A stretch of 46,683 bases of DNA, from contig CANIIA010000012.1 in assembly GCA_947467435.1 (NCBI GenBank), positions 1 to 46,683 of the forward strand. Reading direction: 5' to 3'. Under the pieces are notes generated by a model that ran no database searches, was not told the origin of the DNA, and saw nothing but the letters and a program-made list of their open reading frames with translations. Positions 1 through 8,250 of the stretch are shown piece after piece; position 1 is the stretch's first letter, and each line of letters opens with the position of its first letter. Origin of the DNA: Betaproteobacteria bacterium (lineage in GTDB: Bacteria > Pseudomonadota > Gammaproteobacteria > Burkholderiales > SG8-39). Made by a program: the position numbers and the translations under genes.

Positions 1-20
1 AGTGGTTGGTCTGGTAGCGC

Positions 21-1259
21 TTAACGAAAATTTCGTAGCGCAGGCACCGTCCAAAAGGGCATCACGGCCAAGCCCATCATACACAGCGCAAAAATAAAAC
101 CGGTTCGATAACCACCGGTGTAGTCATGCAATACGCCGCCCATCAACGAACCGAAGGCGGCACCCAGCGCGTTGTATGCGTAGATCGTGCCAAAAATAGT
201 TGCGACACGTGGACCAGAAAAATGGCGTGTGACGATTGAAGAAACAATCGGGCCACGCATGCCTTGGCAAAAACCAAACACAATCACGTACAACACCAGC
301 AAAGCAAACCAAGGCTGATAAGAAATCGCGAACAACACAAAGATACCTGTGGCACTACCAATAAAACTCGCCGTGACGGTCTGACGAAAACCAAAGCGCT
401 CCGATAAAAATCCGCTCATCGCCACGCTACATACCGACAGCATGCCGATGATGCCAAATGCCGAAGCGGCCGTGATGGGCGTAAAGCCAGAGTCAATAAA
501 ATACACAACCGTTTGTACGGTGACTGTGTACATCGCCACCGAAGTTAGGGCGAACACTTGCGCTAGCGCCCAATAGATGCGCGTTTTCATGGCGCCACGC
601 AGCGTCCAACCATGTCCCTCTTTTTGCGTGCGTGACTCACCCCGATACGCTGGATGTCCGAGTGCAAAACGCTTCCACGGCACCACCAGCGCACTGATCA
701 GCGCAACACTAAGTAAACCGAATCCAAGGAGTTGATAGGTGCCACGCCAGTCCATCATCGATACCAGATGCTGCGCGAGTGGAACAAAGATGAGTGCGCC
801 CATCCCGACTGCCGAAAATGCAATCCCAATCGCCGTTGACAAACGATCTCGGTACCAACGTGTAAGTAAACCCGATGCCGGCACCATGCCGGTCAGTGCA
901 ACGCCAAATCCCACCACCACGCCCACATAGAGATAAAACTGCCAAAGTGCGCTTAAGTGGCTAGCCAACAAACAAGCGGAACCAAGAAAGCTCAACCCAG
1001 AGACATACACCCAACGCGGTCCAAGTCGGTCAAACAAGGTGCCAACCAACGGCGCGATCAATCCTCCCACCAACAAATACGTGGCATACACGCCGGTTAA
1101 TTCAGAACGTGACCAACCAAACTCGCGTTCAATCGGCAATAAGAAAACAATGTAGGTGTCGCCCATGCCGCGACCGAACATATTCAGCAAAAAACAACAC
1201 GCCAAGACGCCCAGTGCGGTACGCCGTAACGCGGGCCGATCTTGCGAGGTCTGTGACAT
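21..1259 (-). CDS. MFS transporter, 12-helix major facilitator
   Basis: A 412-residue inner-membrane carrier with about twelve hydrophobic segments and a central hydrophilic loop (about residues 200-225), the usual major facilitator layout. The first half carries the typical loop-2 region (GTLFDRLGPRWV), and the second half repeats it (GFLSERFGFRQT). Overall it resembles the monocarboxylate/oxalate-formate branch of the superfamily, but the substrate cannot be read from the sequence. It starts at an ATG six bases after the pncB stop codon, so the two genes are probably cotranscribed. That makes uptake of a pyridine or other organic acid conceivable, but this is inference from position only. 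I see no strong ribosome binding site before the ATG, which fits translational coupling to pncB. Confidence 0.88.
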   Translation of the reverse strand: MSQTSQDRPALRRTALGVLACCFLLNMFGRGMGDTYIVFLLPIEREFGWSRSELTGVYATYLLVGGLIAPLVGTLFDRLGPRWVYVSGLSFLGSACLLASHLSALWQFYLYVGVVVGFGVALTGMVPASGLLTRWYRDRLSTAIGIAFSAVGMGALIFVPLAQHLVSMMDWRGTYQLLGFGLLSVALISALVVPWKRFALGHPAYRGESRTQKEGHGWTLRGAMKTRIYWALAQVFALTSVAMYTVTVQTVVYFIDSGFTPITAASAFGIIGMLSVCSVAMSGFLSERFGFRQTVTASFIGSATGIFVLFAISYQPWFALLVLYVIVFGFCQGMRGPIVSSIVTRHFSGPRVATIFGTIYAYNALGAAFGSLMGGVLHDYTGGYRTGFIFALCMMGLAVMPFWTVPALRNFR

Positions 1260-1265
1260 TAAAAA

Positions 1266-2450
1266 TCAGCGCGTATTGGCATCAATGCCAAACACTTGTC
1301 GCAGATAACTCAAGTACCCCGCATCATTGGCCATGGTTTTACCTGGCTCATCCGATAACTTCGCCACCGGTTGACCATTACATTGCACCATCTTGATCAC
1401 GATCTGCAGAGGCGCAAAGCCCAGATCGTTGGTCAGGTTGGTTCCCACACCAAACGCGGTGCGAACACGGCCATGAAAACGACGCGCAATTTCAATGGCC
1501 AACGGAAAAGAAAGTTGGTCAGAAAAAATCAGCGACTTGGTGCGTGGATCAACACGATGTCGTTGATAGTGACGAATCATTTTTTCACCCCAAGCAAACG
1601 GATCACCAGAATCATGCCGCGCACCATCAAACAGTTTGCAGAAGTACACATCAAAATCACGTAAGAAAGCATCCACGCCGTACGTATCTGAAATCGCAAT
1701 CCCGAGATCACCGCGATACTCTTTTGCCCACATTTCAAAGGCAAAGACTTGCGAATCGCGTAACCGTGGTCCCAAGGCTTGGCAGGCCTGCATGTATTCG
1801 TGACCCAACGTACCCAGCGGCGTGAGCGAATTACGCATCGCTAACCACACATTCGATGTGCCGGCAAACGAATGCGGCACCTGCTCGCGTAACGTTTGCA
1901 CCACTTCTTCATGCCATCCCAGCGAATAGCGACGGCGCGTACCGAAATCTGAAATCTTAAAATCAAGCGCCGGCTCGACGGTACCGAGTAAAGAAATTTT
2001 TTTGCGTAGTCGGCGGCGACCTTCCTCTAAGCTGGCGCTCGACTGCGTTCGACGAAAATAAATTTCCGAGACAATCGCCAGCACTGGAATTTCAAACAAA
2101 ATGGTGTGCAACCATGGCCCACGAATGGTGATATCGATGCCGCCGGACTGTTGTGGGTCGGGTTGAACATCGATAAATTTTCCGTTGAAGCGGAATAGAC
2201 CAAGAAAGTCGACAAAATCAGACTTGATGAAACGCAATGAGCGTAAGTAAGCGAGTTCGGACTCGTTAAAGCCTAGGGTGCATAGGTCGGCGATCGCGGC
2301 ACGAATCTCGGCCAGATCGGGCACCAAATCCACGCCTTCGTTACGACAGCGAAATTTATACTCGACCTGCGCACCCGGAAAATGATGCAGCACCGCCTGC
2401 ATCATGGTGAATTTGTACAGATCGGTATCAAGCAACGAACGAATAATCAA
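1266..2450 (-). CDS. pncB: Nicotinate phosphoribosyltransferase
   Basis: Makes nicotinate mononucleotide from nicotinate and PRPP with ATP hydrolysis, the entry step of NAD salvage (Preiss-Handler route), in the cytosol. About 394 residues, matching the roughly 400 of enterobacterial PncB. Recognisable blocks are the N-terminal [20 protein letters not shown], the GTLGHEYMQ segment whose histidine (about residue 217) aligns with the autophosphorylated histidine of the Salmonella enzyme, and the [12 protein letters not shown] segment in the phosphoribosyl-binding half. The reading frame is open to a GTG at 2459, but that codon abuts an AAGGAG sequence. The TTG at 2450 lies eight bases past AAGGAG and is the better start. 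It is divergent from lexA and followed by an MFS gene six bases on. Confidence 0.93.
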   Translation of the reverse strand: MIIRSLLDTDLYKFTMMQAVLHHFPGAQVEYKFRCRNEGVDLVPDLAEIRAAIADLCTLGFNESELAYLRSLRFIKSDFVDFLGLFRFNGKFIDVQPDPQQSGGIDITIRGPWLHTILFEIPVLAIVSEIYFRRTQSSASLEEGRRRLRKKISLLGTVEPALDFKISDFGTRRRYSLGWHEEVVQTLREQVPHSFAGTSNVWLAMRNSLTPLGTLGHEYMQACQALGPRLRDSQVFAFEMWAKEYRGDLGIAISDTYGVDAFLRDFDVYFCKLFDGARHDSGDPFAWGEKMIRHYQRHRVDPRTKSLIFSDQLSFPLAIEIARRFHGRVRTAFGVGTNLTNDLGFAPLQIVIKMVQCNGQPVAKLSDEPGKTMANDAGYLSYLRQVFGIDANTR

Positions 2451-2539
2451 TCCATGCACTCCTTAGCGCTCGATTGTAACCGCTCGGGTTCAACGCTCTG
2501 CGCCAGCGGGCAAAAAAGGCGAGTTCCGCTCACAACGAC

Positions 2540-2568
2540 TTGCGCTACCCGGATACTGAATATAAAAT
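2540..2568 (+). promoter_or_regulatory. Candidate sigma-70 promoter of lexA
   Basis: TTGCGC (2540-2545) and TAAAAT (2563-2568) are separated by 17 bases and match the -35 and -10 consensus at 3/6 and 5/6 positions. The predicted transcript start falls inside the LexA-box-like sequence just downstream, which is the expected geometry for autorepression. Inferred by eye only. Confidence 0.5.
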
Positions 2569-2570
2569 CA

Positions 2571-2586
2571 CTGGATGAGATCACAG
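2571..2586 (+). promoter_or_regulatory. Putative LexA operator (SOS box)
   Basis: CTGGATGAGATCACAG fits CTG-N10-CAG and differs from the canonical CTGT-N8-ACAG core at one position (CTGG in the left arm). It sits 68 bases before the lexA start codon and immediately after the candidate -10 element, as expected for LexA autoregulation. Not tested against a weight matrix. Confidence 0.6.
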
Positions 2587-2653
2587 TACCGTTCTAATAG
2601 ACCTTCCCCACCCCTTTATTCCAGCCCTGAGCCATACCCTAGCGGAGTCCAAC

Positions 2654-3283
2654 ATGGATGAACTCACCGAACGACAAGGCGAAATTCTGCGTCTTGTGCG
2701 TGAACTGACCGAAGTTTCCGGTTTTCCTCCAACGCGCGCCGAGATTGCTCGCTCCATGGGTTTTCGATCAGTCAACGCCGCTGAGCAGCATTTGCGTGCG
2801 CTTGAGAAAAAAGGCGTCATTGAAATTCTCTCGGGCGCCTCGCGCGGTATTCGTGTCAAAGACACAAAAATCGGCGCCCGGGGTGCGCGTTTGCTTGAAT
2901 TACCAGTGATTGGTCGTGTGGCTGCAGGCTCGCCCATCTTGGCCGAAGCGCACGTGCAAGCTCGCTATCAAGTCGATCCCAACATGTTCACCCCTCGCGC
3001 GGATTACTTACTAAAAGTGCGCGGACTATCGATGCAAGATGTTGGCATTCTTGATGGCGATTTACTTGCCGTACATCGCACCGAAGAGGCACGCACCGGT
3101 CAAATTATCGTTGCCCGTCTCGGCGAAGAAGTGACCGTGAAGCGGCTACGTCGACGCGGTCATACCATCCAGCTTGTCGCAGAAAACCCAGATTTCTTAC
3201 CTATTGATATTGATCTAAAAACCGAAGATTTTTCGATCGAAGGAATTGCTGTAGGCGTTATACGTAATACACGCACCTTTTAG
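2654..3283 (+). CDS. lexA: LexA SOS repressor / autopeptidase
   Basis: Transcriptional repressor of the DNA-damage regulon that cleaves itself when stimulated by RecA filaments. The 209-residue product has an N-terminal winged helix (residues 1-70, with [12 protein letters not shown] and the recognition helix around [14 protein letters not shown]) and a C-terminal S24 peptidase fold. The cleavage bond is Ala91-Gly92 in GRVAAGSP, the nucleophile is Ser126 in [10 protein letters not shown], and the general base is Lys163 in EEVTVKRL. All key residues are present, so the protein should be functional. The ATG follows a GCGGAG ribosome binding site. It is divergent from pncB and followed at 47 bases by a sensor kinase gene that probably has its own promoter. 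Confidence 0.97.
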   Translation: MDELTERQGEILRLVRELTEVSGFPPTRAEIARSMGFRSVNAAEQHLRALEKKGVIEILSGASRGIRVKDTKIGARGARLLELPVIGRVAAGSPILAEAHVQARYQVDPNMFTPRADYLLKVRGLSMQDVGILDGDLLAVHRTEEARTGQIIVARLGEEVTVKRLRRRGHTIQLVAENPDFLPIDIDLKTEDFSIEGIAVGVIRNTRTF

Positions 3284-3295
3284 CACCGTCATACC

Positions 3296-3301
3296 TATAA
3301 T
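3296..3301 (+). promoter_or_regulatory. Candidate -10 element before the sensor kinase gene
   Basis: A perfect TATAAT lies in the 46-base gap between lexA and the kinase gene. No convincing -35 is visible 16-18 bases upstream. If it is used, the transcript would begin just inside an imperfect inverted repeat (3300-3308 with 3320-3327) that ends three bases before the kinase start codon. Confidence 0.4.
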
Positions 3302-3329
3302 TGGTTCCACGAAATTTTCGGACCAATCG

Positions 3330-5138
3330 ATGTCACGAAATTCTTCTTTTTTTTTACCTGACGGCGTTGAAGAATCCTCCTTTCATCGAACGAGTTCCGA
3401 TGCCAATGGTGCGCTCAATGATCAGCTAGATCACTTATTTCGTTACAACCCCATTGGGGTTGGCATGACTTTGTTTATTGGCGTCATTATCTCAATCGAG
3501 ATTTACGACGTCACACGAGAGATCGCCGTCCTCGTTTGGCTCGCCTGTCATACCATCATCAGTTGCGCTAGGCTGTACTTAACGCGCGCCTATCTCCTCG
3601 CTAAACGCACCAGTAAGTCGCCTGATTATTGGTTAAGAACTTATGTGCTTGGCACGCTCGCCAGCGGCCTGTGCTGGGGGATCTCGGGAGTTATTTTCTT
3701 TCCGCAACTCAATAGCTCGCATCAACTCTTTCTCTTGTTTGTGTTGATCGGCGTAGTTTCTGGTGGATTGCCTTTGCTATCTGCCGTGTGGTGGCTCTAC
3801 GGGCTGTTTGCGCTCACGGTTATTTTGCCGTTTTGCATCATGCTGGTCATCATGGGTGGAAAATTAAATTTTGAGTTGTCACTCATCATTCCGATTCTGC
3901 TCTCTATCCACATTGGTATTGCCTACCGACTCAATCAACTCTTTATCCAAGGCTATCATTTGCGTCTAGATTTTGGACGCATCAATGAAGATTACACGCA
4001 CCTAAACAATCGATTAGAAAGACAGCTGTCTGAGTTAAGCGAGGCGCAACGGCAAATCGAAACCTCTGGTAGAAAATTGACCTTATTTGCAGAACGGGCG
4101 CCTATCGCCGTGCTCGAAATTTCTGCGCAAGGACAAATTGAGTTCATGAATAGTGAAGCAAAAAAACTCCTTGATCTTGATTTAGATGAAGTGCGTACGG
4201 CCGGAAACAATATCGAGATACTGGCGCATCCGGCGCTACACGAGGAGATGGTTCGACGCTGGAATTTTCTGGTGCTGCATCACCAAGCAATTGCCGGACT
4301 CAGGCTCGAAACGCCGCGTAGCGATGGTACAAATGTAATTTGCGAATGGACAATTACCCCGCTGATTGGCCCAGACGGCGAGTGTATTTCCGTCATCGCT
4401 CAAGGACGCAATGTCACCGAAGAACTCGCCTCTGAAAGAATCAAGCGCGAGTTTACGGCGACTCTCTCGCACGAATTGCGTACGCCATTGACCTCGATCA
4501 TTGGATCATTACAGTTAATCAACTCAGGATTTGCAGGCGAACTTCAGCCAGAATTAGCCGAACTCACTGCAGTTGCTGAGCGTAACGGTGTTCGCCTACT
4601 CGATTTAATTAATGATTTACTCGACATCGAAAAAATTCAGTCCGGTACGTTTGCATTAGATCAAGAAGAATTTTTTCTTGATGAGTTGATCATCGAGTCG
4701 ATCGCATTGAATCAAAGTTTTGCTGAAAGATTTGATGTGCAATTATGTCCAGAAGAGTCCATGCCCAATCTGTTGGTTAAGGCCGATCGAAAACACTTGC
4801 TCCAGATCATGACCAATCTGCTGTCGAATGCAGCAAAGTTTTCACCACCCGGAGAGATCGTTCAAGTCACACTCTCGCAACAAGGGCAAATGGCAACAGT
4901 CATGGTCAGTGACCGCGGCCCGGGAGTTCCCATGAATTTTCGCCATCGCATTTTTAGTCGATTTGCACAGGCCGATGCAACAGCGACCCGTTTACGCAGC
5001 GGCACGGGTCTGGGGTTGGCGATTTGCAAAGGCATGATCGAACTCATGAGCGGACAGATCGGGTTTCGTGATCGGCCTAACGGTGGTTCTATCTTTTGGT
5101 TTCAACTGCCTATTTCAGGGGTACTTGAACATGCGTGA
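3330..5138 (+). CDS. Membrane-bound PAS sensor histidine kinase
   Basis: A 602-residue hybrid-free sensor kinase. A hydrophilic N-terminus is followed by about six membrane segments (roughly residues 44-205), a short coiled-coil linker (220-247), a PAS domain (250-365), a HisKA domain with the H-box SHELRTPLTS (phospho-acceptor His381), and a HATPase_c domain. The ATPase domain has an N-box (TNLLSNAAKFS), a G1 box (VSDRGPGVP) and a G2 box (GTGLGLAICKG). There is no periplasmic sensor of note, so the input may be a membrane state or a PAS ligand. The 3' end overlaps the start of a single-domain response regulator by eight bases, implying coupled translation. The ATG at 3330 has only a weak ribosome binding site; I keep it because the first membrane helix follows at a normal distance. 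The signal is unknown. Confidence 0.9.
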   Translation: MSRNSSFFLPDGVEESSFHRTSSDANGALNDQLDHLFRYNPIGVGMTLFIGVIISIEIYDVTREIAVLVWLACHTIISCARLYLTRAYLLAKRTSKSPDYWLRTYVLGTLASGLCWGISGVIFFPQLNSSHQLFLLFVLIGVVSGGLPLLSAVWWLYGLFALTVILPFCIMLVIMGGKLNFELSLIIPILLSIHIGIAYRLNQLFIQGYHLRLDFGRINEDYTHLNNRLERQLSELSEAQRQIETSGRKLTLFAERAPIAVLEISAQGQIEFMNSEAKKLLDLDLDEVRTAGNNIEILAHPALHEEMVRRWNFLVLHHQAIAGLRLETPRSDGTNVICEWTITPLIGPDGECISVIAQGRNVTEELASERIKREFTATLSHELRTPLTSIIGSLQLINSGFAGELQPELAELTAVAERNGVRLLDLINDLLDIEKIQSGTFALDQEEFFLDELIIESIALNQSFAERFDVQLCPEESMPNLLVKADRKHLLQIMTNLLSNAAKFSPPGEIVQVTLSQQGQMATVMVSDRGPGVPMNFRHRIFSRFAQADATATRLRSGTGLGLAICKGMIELMSGQIGFRDRPNGGSIFWFQLPISGVLEHA

Positions 5139-5532
5139 ACGCAAATTACAGCGTGTGTACTACGTCGAGGATGATCAAGACATCCGCGCATTAGTCAAAA
5201 TTTCTCTCGAACGCATTGGTCACTTTACGGTTGAAACAGAATCGGATCCGTTTCGTGCCATACAGGGAATCCGCACATTTCAGCCCGATTTAATTCTGCT
5301 TGATTGGATGATTCCCGGCTTGGATGGACCCAGTCTGATGCAAGCCATACGGGCAGAACACGATCTCAGCCAGGTTCCTGTTGTTTTTATCACCGCAAAA
5401 GCAAGCACCGAGGAAAGTAATTTACTCGCTCACATCGGCGCTGCGGGCGTGATTCATAAGCCATTTGCACCAGTTTCTTTGGCGAAACAGCTCAATGATA
5501 TTTGGCAAAGCATTGAAGCCAAATCAACGTGA
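5131..5532 (+). CDS. Single-domain response regulator (receiver only)
   Basis: A 133-residue CheY-like receiver with no output domain. The acidic pocket is Glu13/Asp14, the phospho-acceptor is Asp58 in LILLDWMIPG, and the switch residues are Thr88 (VVFITAK) and Lys110 (IHKPF). The start used here is the ATG at 5131, which overlaps the last codons of the sensor kinase by eight bases; a longer open frame upstream lies inside the kinase gene and is not needed. The cognate kinase is presumably the one it overlaps. Because it cannot bind DNA itself, it is likely either a phosphorelay intermediate or an allosteric regulator. A convergent HPt gene ends one base away. Confidence 0.92.
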   Translation: MRERKLQRVYYVEDDQDIRALVKISLERIGHFTVETESDPFRAIQGIRTFQPDLILLDWMIPGLDGPSLMQAIRAEHDLSQVPVVFITAKASTEESNLLAHIGAAGVIHKPFAPVSLAKQLNDIWQSIEAKST

Positions 5533-5533
5533 C

Positions 5534-5839
5534 TTAGTGGTAAACCACGCGGACTTTAGAAAGAAATTCAGCGTAGCGATGCAGTAAGGCTTCAATGACA
5601 TCGAGATTACCTCGCTTGGCCGCCTCCTCAATGTCTTTGCCCAATAACGAGATGGTTGTAAATCCATACGATTCACCAACACCGCGCATGCGGTGACTGA
5701 TTTGCTGCAACTGGCTTAAGTCAGATTGCGCGTATGCATTGAGTAGCGCCTCCACTTCGCGTTGACGATTACGCATGAAGTTCGGAATCAAGTCCTCAAT
5801 GTCCCGATCCACAACAATCGTGAGCGTTTCTTCAACCAT
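5534..5839 (-). CDS. HPt-domain phosphotransfer protein
   Basis: A 101-residue all-helical histidine phosphotransfer protein. The conserved core is QQISHRMRGVGESYGF with the phospho-accepting His49 and the small-residue/aromatic pattern of HPt domains. The frame extends upstream to a GTG at 5911, but the ATG at 5839 has a good GGGAG ribosome binding site five bases away and removes a non-conserved N-terminal tail, so I prefer it. It converges on the receiver gene with only one base between the two stop codons. Context suggests it shuttles phosphate between this kinase/receiver pair and another receiver elsewhere. No output partner is visible in the window. Confidence 0.85.
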   Translation of the reverse strand: MVEETLTIVVDRDIEDLIPNFMRNRQREVEALLNAYAQSDLSQLQQISHRMRGVGESYGFTTISLLGKDIEEAAKRGNLDVIEALLHRYAEFLSKVRVVYH

Positions 5840-6036
5840 ACACACTCCCAAGCGATTCACTTGCAGATGAATTGATTCATCATGCGAGAGAACAGAAACT
5901 GAAAGGGGCACTACTTGACCTTAGCTACGACGGAGATGACTGCGCTGTGTTGTTACTGAGAAAGATGAATGCTGGGTTACATTGGTACTGGTTTTGATTC
6001 AACATCAATTTTTACTACATGAATGATATCCCCCAA

Positions 6037-6056
6037 CCAGTCAGCCGATTGACAGG
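6037..6056 (+). other. Imperfect hairpin followed by a short T tract
   Basis: CCAGTCA and TGACAGG pair (one mismatch) around a six-base loop, followed by TTTTGTT on the plus strand. It looks like a weak intrinsic terminator, but no plus-strand gene ends nearby. The 263-base gap 5840-6102 is otherwise AT-rich without a recognisable gene and should hold the promoter of the HPt gene. Confidence 0.3.
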
Positions 6057-6102
6057 TTTTGTTAAATAAGACAATAGTATATTTTTTGAAAAACAAGTAA
6101 CA

Positions 6103-6999
6103 CTAAGGCCATAACCACGCAGCCCCGCGCACGCCGCTTGAATCACCATGTGCATTGACGCGCAACTTCGTATTTACATGATCTGAAAAAATCCATTGAT
6201 CCCACAGCATGGAAACATCCTTGCTTAGCGTGGGTATATTCGACATCCCACCACCAAGCACAATCACATCAGGATCAATCAGGTTAATCACATGCGCCAA
6301 GGCCCGAGCAAGACGATGCGTATAGCGTCGATATGAGGCCAAACAATCCGGATCACCATGAGCCGCTGAAGCAATAATTTTTGCAGGAGAAATTTTTTGC
6401 TGGGTCTGGTGTGTGTGATCAAACTCAAACGCAGGGCCAGACAAAAACGTCTCGATGCATCCGTCACGTCCACAATAACAACGTCGCCCAGGAAATTCAT
6501 CCGCTGTCATCCAAGGCAAGGGGTTGTGGCCCCACTCACCTGCGATGGCATTTGCACCAGTCACAAGCTGTTTATTCAGCACCATGCCACCACCAACGCC
6601 TGTTCCTAAGATGACACCAAACACACTCTGTGCAGACTGCCCCGCGCCATCACTGGCCTCGGACAACGCAAAGCAATTGGCATCGTTAGCGATCCGTACC
6701 TCACGTCCATCTAAAGCATACGAAAGATCTTGCTGAATCGGTTGATCGTTGAGGCAGATTGAATTGGAGTTACGCAGTCGTCCCGTCACAAGAGAAAGTG
6801 AACCAGGCGTGGCAACGCCGACTGAACAACGGACACCCAAATGGGATTCGGCTGCATCAATCAGAGCGACGACCTGTTTGATGGTTGCGCGGTAATCACC
6901 TGCAGGTGTGGGTTGGCGATGGCGATACACAACCTCGCCTTGTGCATCCAGCACAGCGACTTCTATTTTTGTGCCACCAAGGTCAATGCCAATTCGCAT
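6103..6999 (-). CDS. ROK-family sugar kinase (fructokinase-like)
   Basis: Cytosolic ATP-dependent hexose kinase of the ROK family; 298 residues, the usual size for Mak-type fructokinases and N-acetylglucosamine kinases. The phosphate-binding loop is MRIGIDLGGTK at the N-terminus, the catalytic base is Asp106 in IANDANCF, and the second ATP-binding stretch is LGTGVGGGMV. The ROK signature follows as GEWGHNPL, with the zinc site His158 plus Cys174, Cys176 and Cys181 in CYCGRDGCIE. I start at the ATG 6999, where the family's conserved N-terminus begins; a TTG at 7020 would add seven residues. Neither start has a clear ribosome binding site. The gene stands alone, so the sugar cannot be decided; fructose is the best guess from the overall motif set. 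Confidence 0.85.
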   Translation of the reverse strand: MRIGIDLGGTKIEVAVLDAQGEVVYRHRQPTPAGDYRATIKQVVALIDAAESHLGVRCSVGVATPGSLSLVTGRLRNSNSICLNDQPIQQDLSYALDGREVRIANDANCFALSEASDGAGQSAQSVFGVILGTGVGGGMVLNKQLVTGANAIAGEWGHNPLPWMTADEFPGRRCYCGRDGCIETFLSGPAFEFDHTHQTQQKISPAKIIASAAHGDPDCLASYRRYTHRLARALAHVINLIDPDVIVLGGGMSNIPTLSKDVSMLWDQWIFSDHVNTKLRVNAHGDSSGVRGAAWLWP

Positions 7000-7042
7000 G
7001 GCAGCGCGCGTATCCAACAAGGTGCAATGAGTGAGGCAATGA

Positions 7043-7066
7043 TCATCGCATTGAACAATGCGATGA
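7043..7066. other. Perfect 10-bp stem-loop between operons
   Basis: TCATCGCATT and AATGCGATGA pair perfectly around the loop GAAC. It lies just beyond the 3' end of the three-gene ParA set and just before the ROK kinase start, both on the minus strand. It could act as a terminator or transcript-end stabiliser, though no T tract follows on either strand. Confidence 0.5.
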
Positions 7067-7096
7067 GAAACGTCATTCAGCGACTAAATCGCTCAA

Positions 7097-7672
7097 TTAA
7101 CCACTGACTTTGCGCATATTTAGCTGGTGACGCAATCGTTCCACCATTGGCGCAAGCTCAGGTCGATGCGACATGAGGTGACGCGACGGACGCTTCACCT
7201 GCTTGGGCGCTTCAGGTATCGGGTTAGGTGCACACTCCGCACTCGGTCGCTGCGGCTGTACTGGGTCTTGCAACACAGGAATATCGTGCGCAAACATGGG
7301 CGGTTGCAACGCTGGCTGCAACGGTTGTTGCAAGGGCGATTCCCCCATCAAGTCACGCATCGATGGCGAGGATATCGTGTGGTCTCGCAGACCCACACGT
7401 AACACACGCATGGTCGCTAAGTCGTAAACCAATACCAACAAGCTGACCAATAAAAGAGAAAAGAACACCAACAGCAACAGCGCCCCGGCAGACAAGGATT
7501 GGCCCAAATAAATTTCAGCGACCTCACGACCCCAAGAGTTCCAGGGTAAGCGGCCAAGCCAAGCAGCGCTATTTTGCTGGATGCACTCAAAACCAATCAC
7601 CATTGCCAAGCCATACCAATGGGCTAACACGATCCAAAGCGCGACATTCGAGCCTTGCTGACGCGCGTTCAT
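7097..7672 (-). CDS. Uncharacterised two-helix membrane protein of the ParA set
   Basis: A 191-residue protein of unknown function. Residues 8-28 (ALWIVLAHWYGLAMVIGFE) and 58-86 (a long, very hydrophobic run rich in Leu, Val and Phe) are likely membrane helices. The rest is a proline- and glutamine-rich cytoplasmic tail (about 100-170) ending in a basic, possibly helical segment (RPELAPMVERLRHQLNMRK). The ATG overlaps the stop codon of the upstream coiled-coil gene (ATGA), so the two are translationally coupled. Position as third gene after a ParA/MinD-like ATPase suggests it may anchor the ATPase/coiled-coil pair at the membrane. I do not recognise the family. Confidence 0.75.
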   Translation of the reverse strand: MNARQQGSNVALWIVLAHWYGLAMVIGFECIQQNSAAWLGRLPWNSWGREVAEIYLGQSLSAGALLLLVFFSLLLVSLLVLVYDLATMRVLRVGLRDHTISSPSMRDLMGESPLQQPLQPALQPPMFAHDIPVLQDPVQPQRPSAECAPNPIPEAPKQVKRPSRHLMSHRPELAPMVERLRHQLNMRKVSG

Positions 7673-8214
7673 GTGCGCACCCGACTTTGATGAGTCGTCA
7701 AACTGGCGGCAAGCTCACGAACCAACTCGACGCGTAGGGTATGCGCCTCGAGCGCTCGGAGTTCGCACTCTTGTGCAGTAGCCAAATTACGCTCGAGCGC
7801 TTGACGCGTCACTGCGAGTTGCGCATTGACTGTGCTTAATTCATTTTCTAACCGCTGCTTTTCACCCATGATGGCGGATAAACAGCGTAGCGTTTCTGAA
7901 ACTTCAGCAATCGCAGCCGACGTTTCCTCTGATCCATTGAGTGCACCAAACACGGCATCAATCGATTCACCGACTGCGGCGGCATTGCCTGGGATATCTA
8001 AGCCAGTGTCTGCAGTTGTACGCGCGGCCGTCGGTTGTGCGCTTGTGCGTACTTCGCCAACATGCAACGGTGATCCATTACGATTGAAGTGGACCACCGT
8101 GGCACGTGGCGAGTCTGTCGCGCTCTGTGTGTTTGACAGACCCTCGGGGGTTGCAGCGGTCTGGGACGCATCGTTGCTATCAGACCAACCGGCTTCAGGA
8201 TCGAAATGTTTCAT
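7669..8214 (-). CDS. Uncharacterised coiled-coil protein of the ParA set
   Basis: A 181-residue soluble protein of unknown function. The first 80 residues are low in hydrophobics and rich in Ser, Thr, Ala and Asp and are probably disordered. Residues 85-175 are strongly helical with heptad-like spacing (SETLRCLSAIMGEKQRLENE and onward), suggesting a coiled coil and dimerisation. No enzyme motif is visible. The ATG has an AAAGG sequence about ten bases upstream and lies 36 bases after the ParA-like gene's stop; its own stop codon overlaps the next gene's start. It may be the adaptor or cargo partner of the ATPase, by analogy with other ParA/MinD systems, but that is inference. Confidence 0.75.
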   Translation of the reverse strand: MKHFDPEAGWSDSNDASQTAATPEGLSNTQSATDSPRATVVHFNRNGSPLHVGEVRTSAQPTAARTTADTGLDIPGNAAAVGESIDAVFGALNGSEETSAAIAEVSETLRCLSAIMGEKQRLENELSTVNAQLAVTRQALERNLATAQECELRALEAHTLRVELVRELAASLTTHQSRVRT

Positions 8215-8250
8215 CAGTTAACCTTTGGTTTTTTTGTGACCAAATGGCGA

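Noticed and set aside
6037..6056. Functional terminator for an upstream plus-strand gene
   Set aside because: The nearest plus-strand gene ends more than 500 bases away with an opposite-strand gene between; kept only as a low-confidence hairpin.
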